34,263 bases of DNA, from positions 3,127-37,389 of the forward strand of contig JAAXHG010000184.1 in assembly GCA_012270995.1 (NCBI GenBank), read 5' to 3'. Positions 15,981-24,111 of the stretch are shown one piece after another. Both the position numbers and the translations under genes were made by a program. A model generated the notes under the pieces. That model had not been told where the DNA came from, made no database searches, and saw only the letters and a list, made by a program, of their open reading frames with translations. The stretch is from Vicinamibacteraceae bacterium (GTDB taxonomy: Bacteria; Acidobacteriota; Thermoanaerobaculia; Multivoradales; Multivoraceae). Numbering within the stretch: position 1 is the first letter of the stretch; every line of letters begins with the position of its first letter.

Positions 15981-18230
15981 ATGGCTGGCGCGCGGTTCCG
16001 AAGCAGATGGGGCCGGCCTCGGTTGATCGTCCTTCTCCTGGCGGTGGTTCCGGCTGTCCCGCATCTCGCGGCCGCCCAGGAACGGCCTGCCATGGAGGCG
16101 CTCCGCATCGAGCAGCCGGTGCGGGTCGACGGCGAGTTGACGGATTCCGCCTGGTCCACCGCCGAGTGGGCGGCCGGCTTCGTCCAGCGCCAGCCGCGCA
16201 CCGGCGAGCCTTCGAGCGAATCGACCGAATTCGCGGTCGCGTACACGCCCGACACGCTGTTCGTCGCGGTGCGGGCGAACGACCGCGAGCCGTCGAGGAT
16301 CGTGGCGAAGGAGATGGAGCGGGACAGCGACCTGTTTCAGGACGACTCGATCCTGCTGCTCTTCGACACCTTTGACGACGGGCGCAATGCCTACCTGTTC
16401 CTGACCAATCCGAACGGCGCCCGCACCGACGCGCTGGTTACCGACGAGGGTCGGGACGTGAACTGGGCGTGGGACGGCGTCTGGGATGTCGCCGCGCGCA
16501 CGACGGAGCAAGGCTGGGTGGCGGAGATCGCGGTTCCGGTCTCGACGTTGCGCTTCGATCCCCAGAGCGAGGTCTGGGGCCTGAACGTGCAGCGGGTGAT
16601 TCGCCGCCGGAACGAAGAGACGCACTGGGCGCCGCTGCCGCTCGAGGCGAGCCGCAACAGCGACCTGACCCAGTACGGGCAGGTCGCCGTCTACCGTGTT
16701 TCGCTGGCCGGGGAGATCACGGGCCTACGAGGGCTTCGGCCGTCACGTCAGCTTGACCTCATGCCCTACGCGGTCGCCGGACGGAGCGACGACCGGGTTC
16801 TCGGGGCCAGCAGCGACGACTTCGACGGCGGACTGGACCTGAAGTGGGGGCTGACCCGGTCCCTGGTGCTCGACCTGACGTACAACACCGACTTCGCCGA
16901 GGTCGAAGTCGACGACCAGCAGGTCAATCTGACCCGGTTCTCTCTGTTCTTCCCGGAGAAGCGGGACTTCTTCCTGGAGAACGCGGGCGTCTTCGACTTC
17001 GGCCCGCGGCCTCGAGTGCCGTGGAGCCAGCCGTTGATGAGGCCGTTCTTCTCCCGGCAGATCGGGCTCGAAGGCGGCCGCACGGTGCCGATCGACGTCG
17101 GTGCGCGGCTCACGGGGCGCGCCGGCGGCTGGAACATCGGCGTTCTGGGGATCGGCACCGCGGGTCTCGCGGCTGGGGAGAACGGAGAGAGTGCCGTGCC
17201 GGCGGCCACGTACGGCGTGGCGCGGTTCACCAGGAACGTCGGCGAGCGGTCGACGGTCGGAGGCATCTTCACCCAGCGTGCCCGGGAAGGACACGGCAGC
17301 GAACGGCTGATGGGCTTGGATTTCGACCTGAAGCCGACCCAACGGACGGAGGTCTCGGGATTCTGGGCGGAAAGCGACCTCGGGTTGGGCGCCGCCGAAG
17401 AGGAGGACAACCAGACCCGGGGCGCGGGCTTCGCCTACCAGGGGCCGGAGTTCAGCGCCACCGCGGACTACGTGGAGGTGCAGCCGGACTTCGAGCCGAC
17501 GGCCGGTTTCCTGCTCCGTCGGGACTTCAGGATGTTCTATCCGCGGCTGGAGTTTCGGCCCAGGATCGAGAAGTGGGGCCTGCTCAACTGGTGGTCAGAT
17601 CTTGGCGTCGAGCGCTTCGAACGGAGCAGCGACGGCCGGTTGGAGAGCGAGAGAATCGCCTTCTCGCCGTTCGGTTTCGCCACCGAGAGCGGTGAGTTCC
17701 TGTGGCTCGGCCGGCGCTGGTCCAAGGAGCAACTATTCGAGCCGTTCGAGATCTCCCCGGGCATCGTCGTTCCGACTGGCCTGTACGTGAACGAGGGCTT
17801 TGCGGGCGGCTTTTCCACCAGCGGCAAGCGCCCGGTCTGGTACGACAACCTGACGTTCTGGGGAGGCTTCTTCGACGGCGACTGGCTGACGACATCGTCG
17901 AGCGTGACTCTGCGGCTGTCGAGGCGGCTGCGCACCTCGACCTCCTGGTCGTACACCGACGTATCGCTTGCCGCCGGCAGTTTCAGCTTCGATCAGTTCC
18001 AGCAGCGTGTGGATGTCTCGTGGACTCCGAACATCCGTCTGAACCTGCTCGCGCAGTACAACACGGCGGACGAGCAGCTCGGCGTGAACGCCCGCTTCCA
18101 CTGGATTTACCGGCCCGGATCGGACCTGTACGCCGTCTACAACGAGAACTGGACCGCGGAAGCGATCCACCGGCGAGTGCCCCTCGGCCGGCAGGTGATC
18201 GTCAAGCTGAACTACCGCATGCAGCGCTGA
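15981..18230 (+). CDS. DUF5916 family outer-surface protein with CBM9-like N-terminal domain
   Basis: A 749-residue exported protein. After a signal peptide (about residues 12-34) comes a carbohydrate-binding family-9-like domain (RVDGELTDSAWSTAEW, AVAYTPDTLFVAVRAND, DSILLLFDTFDDGRNAY, about residues 45-215). The rest is a long beta-rich DUF5916 region with the landmark FFPEKRDFFLENAGVFDFG and an end (VIVKLNYRMQR) that looks like outer-membrane barrel strands. The family is thought to sit in the outer membrane; its function is not known. The ATG at 15981 lacks a clear ribosome-binding site. In-frame GTGs at 15942 and 15948 are alternatives, but the ATG places the signal peptide best. Confidence 0.75.
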   Translation: MAGARFRSRWGRPRLIVLLLAVVPAVPHLAAAQERPAMEALRIEQPVRVDGELTDSAWSTAEWAAGFVQRQPRTGEPSSESTEFAVAYTPDTLFVAVRANDREPSRIVAKEMERDSDLFQDDSILLLFDTFDDGRNAYLFLTNPNGARTDALVTDEGRDVNWAWDGVWDVAARTTEQGWVAEIAVPVSTLRFDPQSEVWGLNVQRVIRRRNEETHWAPLPLEASRNSDLTQYGQVAVYRVSLAGEITGLRGLRPSRQLDLMPYAVAGRSDDRVLGASSDDFDGGLDLKWGLTRSLVLDLTYNTDFAEVEVDDQQVNLTRFSLFFPEKRDFFLENAGVFDFGPRPRVPWSQPLMRPFFSRQIGLEGGRTVPIDVGARLTGRAGGWNIGVLGIGTAGLAAGENGESAVPAATYGVARFTRNVGERSTVGGIFTQRAREGHGSERLMGLDFDLKPTQRTEVSGFWAESDLGLGAAEEEDNQTRGAGFAYQGPEFSATADYVEVQPDFEPTAGFLLRRDFRMFYPRLEFRPRIEKWGLLNWWSDLGVERFERSSDGRLESERIAFSPFGFATESGEFLWLGRRWSKEQLFEPFEISPGIVVPTGLYVNEGFAGGFSTSGKRPVWYDNLTFWGGFFDGDWLTTSSSVTLRLSRRLRTSTSWSYTDVSLAAGSFSFDQFQQRVDVSWTPNIRLNLLAQYNTADEQLGVNARFHWIYRPGSDLYAVYNENWTAEAIHRRVPLGRQVIVKLNYRMQR

Positions 18231-18260
18231 CGTCGGGCCGGGCGCCGGAGCGCCGCTCGT

Positions 18261-20159
18261 TCAGGCGACGCTCGGGTCCGGCTGGACCGAAAGTTCGCGC
18301 ACCACGAAGGAGGAGCGACCGCTGTTCTCCTCCCAGAGACCGACCGCCAGACGGTAGCTCCCAGGCGCCAGCAGCAGACCGCTGCGGACGGCAATGTACT
18401 GCCCCCCCGCTGCCTCGACTTCGGCCAGAGGCACCTTGAGATCGAAGTCGAAGTGCTGGGGCGGCATCCGGCTCCCGTCGTCGCGCTGAACCTGGAGCAC
18501 GACGCGATAGGCGCCGCCGGTGACGGGGTTGCGTGCGGCTTGCGACGGCACGAGTTCGAGCTCGCCGATCCGCAGGCTGGCAACGACCTCGAGCGGCGCC
18601 TGTCCCCGGTCCCGGCCCTTCGGCGGGTCAGCGACCCGGCGGATCTCGACCTCCATGCCGTGCGGGTTCTCTTCCCAGCCGAAGAGCAGTGTGCCCCAGG
18701 CGCGGCTGGCGAGGTTCTGCTGGATCGTCACCGGCACGTAGCTGGCGCGGTAGCGCACCTTGCCGTGTCGAGCCGCCGACCGCTTCCGGACCCGGAGCGT
18801 GACCTCCCGGATGCCCGTGTCGCCCATGGAGTCCGGCGGCGCGAAGGAAAGCGAGTAGTAGGTCGAGATATCGGCCCGGGTCGACTGGAGGAATTCGCCG
18901 ACACCGGTCTCGGCGGCGAAGGACAGGCCGCCGGTCAAGGCGGCCAGGCTCTGGAGGCCCGAGCGCACGTCCGACAGTGCGACGATCGAACCGCGGCCCG
19001 CGGCGCTTTCGCCCAGATCACTGATCGCCGGGTCGATCACCGGCGGTTTGAGCGGATAGAAGGTGACGCGGTGCGTGTTCGCAAGCGCCGCGAGCTGTTC
19101 GAAGGCATCCGCGCAGCTCAGCTCGGCGGCCAGCGTCTGGAAGGCCAGCGCGCCGCCGTCGTCGATCTGGGGGTTGTTGGACGCCAGGCCCATGTCGTCG
19201 GCCCGGTCGACGCCGAAGGGCAGGTGATTGCGGTCGTGCACCTGGAGCGTGCCCGGAGCCCGTATCAACTCGTCGCCTTCGAGCTGCCGCGATATGCCGG
19301 CAAGGCGGCTGTACATCGTCTTCGCCGCGCTGTCGAGCGGATGGCGTGGGAGACCGTCGCTCACGAACAGGATCGCCTTCCGGCCGGGGACGAAGGCCAG
19401 GGCCTCGACCAGGGAGCGCACGGCGGCGACGGTCTGCAGGGTGTCCAGCCGCAGGGCCTGGCCGTAGCTGCGCAGGTTCGACTCGACGCTGGCGAGAGAG
19501 GCCTCGCCGAGGCGGTAGCGACTGCCCTTGGCGGCCATCAGCCGCAGGGCGTCGCGCAAGGCCCGAGAAGCGAGGCGCTGCTGGTTGCGGAGGCCGGTAG
19601 CCGGCGTCTCGCGCTCGGAAACCGCGGTGATCGCGGCCCGCACGGCCTCGCGGTCGCGCGTGGGCGAAAGTAGCGGTTCGAGACGGTCTCCGAAAGCGGC
19701 GGCCGCCACCCAGGTCGGGTTCGCCGCCATCTCCGCGTCCAGGGCCCCGGCGATCTCGGCCAGGGCCGTGTCGCGGTGCTTCGGCTGCAGGTGCCGCTCG
19801 TCGATGAAGAGGAGCAGCGTGAGACGGCCGCTGATCGTCTCGCGCAGTTCCTCTCCGGCCGAAACACTCAGGATCTCGACCGGTTTTCCCTGGACCTCGA
19901 GATCGAAGTCGTCCTTCGTCAGACCGGTCACCGGCCGGTCGGAGGAGTCGGTGACGACGGCGTCGAGACTGATCAGCCGGACGTCGATCGACTCCCGGAG
20001 CACGATGTCCTCTCGAATCGGATGCTGCCGCGGCGAACGGTCCTGCGAGCGGGCCGCTTCCGGGCCCGCGAAGTGGAACGCGGCCGTGAGCGCCATTGCG
20101 GCGGTAGCGGCCAGCAGCCTCGGCGGCCGGCGGTGGCGTGCGAAACCCATCAACGACAC
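18261..20159 (-). CDS. VWFA-related exported protein (TIGR03436 type)
   Basis: A 632-residue exported protein with the N-terminal block typical of the acidobacterial VWFA-related family: IDVRLISLDAVVTDSSDRPV, then TGLTKDDFDLEVQGKPVEIL (about residues 58-97). A von Willebrand A-like region follows (RLTLLLFIDERHL, KAILFVSDGLPRHP). The MIDAS motif is non-canonical (FIDERH rather than DxSxS), so metal binding is doubtful. The last 200 residues are beta-rich (GVGEFLQSTRADISTYYSLSF, then YRLAVGLWEEN). Such proteins are usually secreted and of unknown role. The start could be GTG at 20159 or ATG at 20150; neither has a strong ribosome-binding site. It is convergent with the DUF5916 gene (30 bp apart). 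Confidence 0.8.
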   Translation of the reverse strand: MSLMGFARHRRPPRLLAATAAMALTAAFHFAGPEAARSQDRSPRQHPIREDIVLRESIDVRLISLDAVVTDSSDRPVTGLTKDDFDLEVQGKPVEILSVSAGEELRETISGRLTLLLFIDERHLQPKHRDTALAEIAGALDAEMAANPTWVAAAAFGDRLEPLLSPTRDREAVRAAITAVSERETPATGLRNQQRLASRALRDALRLMAAKGSRYRLGEASLASVESNLRSYGQALRLDTLQTVAAVRSLVEALAFVPGRKAILFVSDGLPRHPLDSAAKTMYSRLAGISRQLEGDELIRAPGTLQVHDRNHLPFGVDRADDMGLASNNPQIDDGGALAFQTLAAELSCADAFEQLAALANTHRVTFYPLKPPVIDPAISDLGESAAGRGSIVALSDVRSGLQSLAALTGGLSFAAETGVGEFLQSTRADISTYYSLSFAPPDSMGDTGIREVTLRVRKRSAARHGKVRYRASYVPVTIQQNLASRAWGTLLFGWEENPHGMEVEIRRVADPPKGRDRGQAPLEVVASLRIGELELVPSQAARNPVTGGAYRVVLQVQRDDGSRMPPQHFDFDLKVPLAEVEAAGGQYIAVRSGLLLAPGSYRLAVGLWEENSGRSSFVVRELSVQPDPSVA

Positions 20160-20262
20160 CCATGCTAGCGCCAGCGCCGGGTCGCGGCGGAACGGGGCGA
20201 GCGGGCTGCTATTCTCACCGTTCGCGACCAGAGCAGGCCGTCATCGGAGGAGGCAGATTGTG

Positions 20263-21084
20263 ATGAAGCGGAGTCTCACGGAACGGGCAGTGTTGGCGCT
20301 GTTTGCGGCATTGGTGCTCGCGGCGGCGCCCGCGGCGGCGCAGGACACCGACTACAGGGCGCCGCGCACCCATGACGACAAGCCGGATCTCAACGGGATC
20401 TGGCAGGCGTTGGGCGCGGCCCACTGGGACATCGAACCGCACGCCGCGCGCCATGGCCCGGTCGTCGAGATGGCGGCGCTAGGCGCCATACCAGGCGGGC
20501 TTGGGATCGTCGAAGGCGGCAGGATCCCGTACCTACCGGAAGCCCTGGAGAAGCGCAATCAGAACCGCGAGAACTGGCTGGCGCTCGATCCGGCGGTGAA
20601 GTGCTACATGCCGGGCATCCCGCGCGCCAACTACATGCCCTTCCCGTTTCAGATCGTCCAGACCCCCGAGCATGTGCTGATCGCCTACGAGTTCGCCAGC
20701 GCCAGCCGCGTGATCTACATGAACCGGGAGGGCTTCGAGGCTCCGTTCGACACCTGGATGGGACACTCGATCGGCCGCTGGGAGGGGGAGACGCTGGTGG
20801 TCGACGTGACGAGCCAGGTGCCGGATACCTGGCTCGACTCGAGCGGCAACCACCACACGGACGCGATCCACGTCGAGGAGCGCTGGACCGCGACGAGCCC
20901 CTATCACGTTCAGTACGAGGCGACGATCACGGACGAGAACGTGTACAGTGAGCCTTGGAAGGTCAGCCTGCCGCTCTACCGGCGAATCGACCCAAACATG
21001 CAGCTCCTGGAATTCAAGTGCGTCGAGTTTGCCGAGGAACTGATGTACGGCCACCTGCGCAAGGGCGCCGACTCGGGGCCCTGA
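20263..21084 (+). CDS. Exported protein of unknown function, paralogous family member A
   Basis: A 273-residue exported protein with a clear signal peptide (LALFAALVLAAAPAAAQ). I recognise the family pattern but no assigned function: HDDKPDLNGIWQA near the N-terminus, then KCYMPGIPRANYMPFPFQI, SIGRWEGETLVVDVTSQVPD and a late EPWKVSLPLYRR. The SIG(R/W)WEG(E/D)TLVV block and the order of blocks are shared with the protein encoded at 21573-22673. A strong GGAGGAGG (20246-20253) precedes GTG at 20260 and ATG at 20263; either start is possible. It lies 29 bp upstream of the DUF6152 gene on the same strand, a pairing that suggests an operon. Confidence 0.75.
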   Translation: MKRSLTERAVLALFAALVLAAAPAAAQDTDYRAPRTHDDKPDLNGIWQALGAAHWDIEPHAARHGPVVEMAALGAIPGGLGIVEGGRIPYLPEALEKRNQNRENWLALDPAVKCYMPGIPRANYMPFPFQIVQTPEHVLIAYEFASASRVIYMNREGFEAPFDTWMGHSIGRWEGETLVVDVTSQVPDTWLDSSGNHHTDAIHVEERWTATSPYHVQYEATITDENVYSEPWKVSLPLYRRIDPNMQLLEFKCVEFAEELMYGHLRKGADSGP

Positions 21085-21113
21085 CCGGCACCGCCAAGAA
21101 GAGGAGAACAGCT

Positions 21114-21539
21114 ATGAAGATCCAGCGAATCGTCCTACTGGCAGCAGGCCTGGCCCTGGTGCTCGCCATCCCGCTCGCCGCTCATCACGCCTTCTCGGCC
21201 GAGTTCGACGCCGACCGGCCGCTCCAGCTTCGCGGCAAGGTGACGAAGATGGAGTGGATCAATCCCCACGCCTGGATTCACCTGGAGGTGATGAACGACG
21301 ACGGCACGTCGACTGTCTGGATGGTTGAAGGCGGTACGCCGAACACGCTCGCCCGGCGCGGCTTCACGAAGAAGTCGCTCCTGCCCGGGACGGAGATCGT
21401 CGTCGACGGCTACCAGGCCAAGGACGGCTCGAACAAGGCGAACGGCCGCGACCTGACCTTCCCGGACGGCCGCAAGCTGTTCATGGGTTCCTCCGGGACG
21501 GGCGCCCCGCGCGACGGCCGGGATCCGACCGAGCAGTAG
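21114..21539 (+). CDS. DUF6152-family exported protein
   Basis: A 141-residue exported protein. It has a signal peptide (MKIQRIVLLAAGLALVLAIP) followed by AHHAFSAEFDADRPLQLRG, KVTKMEWINPHAWIHLEV and WMVEGGTPNTLARRG, which are hallmarks of DUF6152. The predicted fold is a small OB-like beta barrel and the function is unknown. The ATG follows AAGAGGAGAA at a good distance. It is probably cotranscribed with the upstream exported protein; in my recollection DUF6152 genes often sit next to members of that family. Confidence 0.82.
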   Translation: MKIQRIVLLAAGLALVLAIPLAAHHAFSAEFDADRPLQLRGKVTKMEWINPHAWIHLEVMNDDGTSTVWMVEGGTPNTLARRGFTKKSLLPGTEIVVDGYQAKDGSNKANGRDLTFPDGRKLFMGSSGTGAPRDGRDPTEQ

Positions 21540-21550
21540 AGGAAGCAGCT

Positions 21551-21562
21551 CTCCCGCGGGAG
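21551..21562. terminator. Palindrome between convergent genes, possible terminator
   Basis: CTCCCGCGGGAG is a perfect 12-bp palindrome in the 33-bp gap between two convergent genes. A second GGGAGCT a few bases later can pair with AGCTCTCCC around it. There is no T-run, so this is suggested by position only. Confidence 0.3.
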
Positions 21563-21572
21563 TTCGTGGGAG

Positions 21573-22673
21573 CTACTGGCCGCCGCTGGCGGCGCTGCGC
21601 GTCTCGTCCTCGAGCAGTCGCGCGCCCCGGAGGATGTTGCCCATGGCGTAGTTCCCCTCGTGGCAGGCGTACTCGTAGACCTTGGCCGGCGTGCCGGGCC
21701 ACGGGTACTCGCCGCTCCAGGGCGCGCTCCACACTGTCGGGTCCTCGACCGTGAAGGCGTAGAGCAGGTCGTCGGCGTTGACCCGAGTGAAGCGCTCGGT
21801 GACCTTGAGGTTCCGTGAGGCGAGGAAGAGCGCCGGACGGTCGACGAAGTTCGTCGTCTCGACCACGAGGGTGTCGCCCTCCCACCAGCCGATCGAGTCG
21901 CCGAGCCAGCGGCGCTCGTCCTCCGGGATGTGCTCGCCGCCGATGCGGACGATGCGCGCGTCGTGGACCATCTCGACGAGGATCATCAGGTGATCCTCGG
22001 TCTGCACGATCCGCTTGGTGTTGTTGTAGAGCGCGGGCAGCATCGGCGGTCCTCCGGAGGAGCCGAAGCCGATCAGGCAGCGTTCGGGCACGCCCAGAGT
22101 CTCCGGGCCGTCGTAGGGACCGGGACCTTCGACCTCCAGCCACCAGGCGGTACCGTCGTTGCCGCTCGGGCGACCGCGCCGTTCGGACATCCGCTTCATC
22201 GTTTCAGCGGTGAGAGCGGGCATTCGTCCGTTCGGCGGATCGACGATGATCGACGTCCGGAACTTCCCGTCGATCAAGAAAACGTCGCTGCCGCGGTCGG
22301 TCCAGAAGTTGTTGTAGCCGCCTACGTTGCCGGCGCCGCTGGTTTCACGAAACTCGTCGTCCAGGCCGATCGGCGGCGCGCCGCCGGGGGGAGGCGCTTC
22401 GGTGATCTGACGGACGGCGGCGCGCGCGGCCACTCGCTGCCTCTCCCTCTCGACGATTTCTTCGGCCTGCTCCGGCGTCAGGAACAGGTTGTCGCCGAAC
22501 TCCCGGGGTCGGCTGAGCGGCGTCAGGGTGGCGACGTCATAGGTGCCGGTGAGGTCGGGGCGCCCCGAGGCCGTGCGTGGAATGGCGTCCTCATTGGCGG
22601 CTGTCGCGGTCGGAGCCGCGATAAGAACGACGGCGGCTGCCGCGGCGACGGCTGGAAGAACCCTAGTCTGCAT
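21573..22673 (-). CDS. Exported protein of unknown function, paralogous family member B
   Basis: A 366-residue exported protein with an Ala/Val-rich signal peptide (residues 1-26). Visible blocks are GRPDLTGTYDVATLTPLSRP, FLTPEQAEEIVERE, NNFWTDRGSDVFLIDGKFRT, SLGWWEG-like SIGWWEGDTLVVETTNFVD and VWSAPWSGEYPW, ending with YACHEGNYAMGNILRGAR. It is related to the protein at 20263-21084 in its WEG(D/E)TLVV block and downstream layout but is about 90 residues longer. No function is known to me. A strong AAGGAGG precedes the ATG at 22673, and an extended -10 promoter candidate lies about 40 bp upstream. It is convergent with the DUF6152 gene. Confidence 0.78.
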   Translation of the reverse strand: MQTRVLPAVAAAAAVVLIAAPTATAANEDAIPRTASGRPDLTGTYDVATLTPLSRPREFGDNLFLTPEQAEEIVERERQRVAARAAVRQITEAPPPGGAPPIGLDDEFRETSGAGNVGGYNNFWTDRGSDVFLIDGKFRTSIIVDPPNGRMPALTAETMKRMSERRGRPSGNDGTAWWLEVEGPGPYDGPETLGVPERCLIGFGSSGGPPMLPALYNNTKRIVQTEDHLMILVEMVHDARIVRIGGEHIPEDERRWLGDSIGWWEGDTLVVETTNFVDRPALFLASRNLKVTERFTRVNADDLLYAFTVEDPTVWSAPWSGEYPWPGTPAKVYEYACHEGNYAMGNILRGARLLEDETRSAASGGQ

Positions 22674-22712
22674 CGTGTGCCTCCTTCTTGACGGAGTTGC
22701 AAGAGTTCTCTT

Positions 22713-22721
22713 GTTATACCA
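22713..22721 (-). promoter_or_regulatory. Extended -10 promoter candidate for the exported protein gene at 22673
   Basis: The minus strand reads TGG-TATAAC, an extended -10 (TGn followed by TATAAC), in otherwise GC-rich sequence. It would start transcription about 32 nt before the ATG at 22673, leaving room for the AAGGAGG site. No convincing -35 box is seen, as expected for an extended -10 promoter. Confidence 0.4.
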
Positions 22722-22887
22722 GCTTCGCCGGTCGCGGCCGCGGCTGGAGACATCCGCCGGTCGACGCGAGTCGGTCGAGGGAATGGCGCCGGGCCCTGTT
22801 GGTCGCCATGCACAGTGGGCACGTTACGCCTGCGTGTTCACCGAGCGCCGGGAGCGACCCCGCGCCGTTTGTCGGCTGTTGTATTCA

Positions 22888-22969
22888 GCAGGGGACCCGG
22901 CTCGCAGGCCCACTACGCACCGACGACCAACGCCCGGAAGTTACCGCGCGAGCCTCGGATGCGTCAAAC
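22888..22969 (+). repeat. Dispersed ~82-bp repeat, copy A
   Basis: This segment matches 27683-27765 in the same orientation at roughly 75% identity by eye. The longest identical runs are CCGGCTCGCAGGCCCACT (22897-22914) and GACGACCAAC (22922-22931), and both copies end in CGTCAAAC. The hairpin that is perfect in copy B is only weakly kept here. The two copies lie outside the two ends of the ABC/YIP1 operon. Confidence 0.7.
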
Positions 22970-23205
22970 GATTTGAGGGTGCTACGGATGATCGGCGCCA
23001 AGGCCGAGCAGGGCCAGGCGCCGGATGGAGAAGGGAGTGATGCTCGAGTAGATCGAGTTCAGGACCGCGTTCTCCGTCGGGAAGAGGCCCCAGCCCCCCT
23101 GCATGGAACAGGCCTCTCTCCTGTGCGTCAGCGCGGCGCGGACGCCGCGATTCGACTCCTAGCCCGCAAATTTAACCGAGGTTCGTAGCGAGGGCGCGTA
23201 GACGC

Positions 23206-23294
23206 CGCTGTAGCGGGGCGCACGGACTGAGGGAACGCTGAAGGCGTACTGCAGTACGTCGAAGCGGCCTGAGGGAGTACGGCCCGCTACAGCG
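23206..23294. repeat. 89-bp imperfect palindrome downstream of the YIP1 gene
   Basis: The outer arms CGCTGTAGCGGG (23206-23217) and CCCGCTACAGCG (23283-23294) pair perfectly over 12 bp. The centre CGTACTGCAGTACG (23245-23258) is a perfect 14-bp palindrome. The bases between pair only in part. CTGAGGGA occurs once in each half, in the same orientation. It sits 44-132 bp past the YIP1 stop on the minus strand, so it could form the 3' end of that transcript, or be a REP/MITE-like element. Confidence 0.65.
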
Positions 23295-23337
23295 AGCGGA
23301 TCCGCGGCCGCAGTAGGACATCGGTGCAATTTGTGGG

Positions 23338-24111
23338 CTAGCCCCGCGTGACAGCGGCTCCGACGCCTGCGAGGGTCGCCGCGAATGCCGTCGTTGCCGC
23401 CCAGTAGACACCGGCGAGCAGATAGCCCCTTCGTTGGGGCAGGCCCAGGACCGACGCTGCGCCCATACCGAGCAGGACCAGGAACCAGAGCGTGAACGGA
23501 TTGACGCTCGCCCAGACCACGTTAAGGGCGGTGCTGTCTCCTGCCAGCAGCAGGTTGAGGCCCGGGACCGGCTGAGCGTCCGCCATCGATTGGACGGCAT
23601 CCAGACCTCTCAGACTGGCGATCAGGAAGGTGGCGAACCCCTGAATCAGCGCGATCCACTTGAGGTGGACCATCAGCGACAGCGCTTGCGGGAAGCGCGC
23701 CTGGCCCTGGAAGGCCATCGCGAGGAGCCACAGGAGCAGGGTCTGGATCAACAGGACCACCGCGAAGGTGACCCCGGCTACGGCGCGCCCGGTCCAGAGC
23801 GCAACCGGCCCCGCCTGGTCCGCCGCAGCCATCAGCAGGTCGGCCTGTTCGGCGCCTCCGGGCAGCACTTCGGCCAGTTGGGCCCTCATGCCCCGTTCCT
23901 GATACGGCCGGCTCAACTCGCCGACCACGAGCGTGCCCAGCAGCAACAGGAGCAGGGTCGGAAGCCAGGGCGAGTTCCGGCGGATGATCTCGAAGCTCGC
24001 CGGCGGCGAGATGACGACTCCGACGAGGGCGTTGAGCCAGCTCCTCCGGGGCCGGTCGCCGCTCACCTCGGTTTCGCGCGGGTTGTCGCTGGGCTGCTGA
24101 TGTGCGGTCAT
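23338..24111 (-). CDS. YIP1-family integral membrane protein
   Basis: A 257-residue membrane protein. It has a hydrophilic N-terminal tail (residues 1-25), then the YIP1-like segment LNALVGVVISPPASFEIIRR and about five hydrophobic helices (LPTLLLLLLGTLVVGEL, AVAGVTFAVVLLIQTLLLWLL, LKWIALIQGFATFLIASL and two near the C-terminus). Bacterial YIP1 proteins often accompany ABC transporters, but their role is not established. The ATG at 24111 overlaps the stop of the ABC ATPase gene by 4 bases (ATGA) and has an AGGAG site. An in-frame ATG eight codons upstream is less likely. Last gene of the transport operon. Confidence 0.75.
   Translation of the reverse strand: MTAHQQPSDNPRETEVSGDRPRRSWLNALVGVVISPPASFEIIRRNSPWLPTLLLLLLGTLVVGELSRPYQERGMRAQLAEVLPGGAEQADLLMAAADQAGPVALWTGRAVAGVTFAVVLLIQTLLLWLLAMAFQGQARFPQALSLMVHLKWIALIQGFATFLIASLRGLDAVQSMADAQPVPGLNLLLAGDSTALNVVWASVNPFTLWFLVLLGMGAASVLGLPQRRGYLLAGVYWAATTAFAATLAGVGAAVTRG

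Larger units (their letters stand above)
22674..23337. other. 664-bp intergenic region holding two repeat elements, no supported gene
   Basis: This gap separates the exported protein gene (minus, starting at 22673) from the YIP1 gene (minus, ending at 23338). Open frames cross it on the plus strand, but none has a ribosome-binding site or recognisable protein pattern. It holds copy A of a dispersed repeat (22888-22969), an 89-bp imperfect palindrome (23206-23294) and the promoter candidate at 22713-22721. Confidence 0.6.

Noticed and set aside
20210..20215. TATTCT as a -10 box for the exported protein gene at 20263
   Set aside because: No -35 box at a proper distance and no extended -10; too weak to list.
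22688..23188. A 166-codon plus-strand frame in the 664-bp gap
   Set aside because: It runs through the dispersed repeat and has no ribosome-binding site or recognisable protein pattern.
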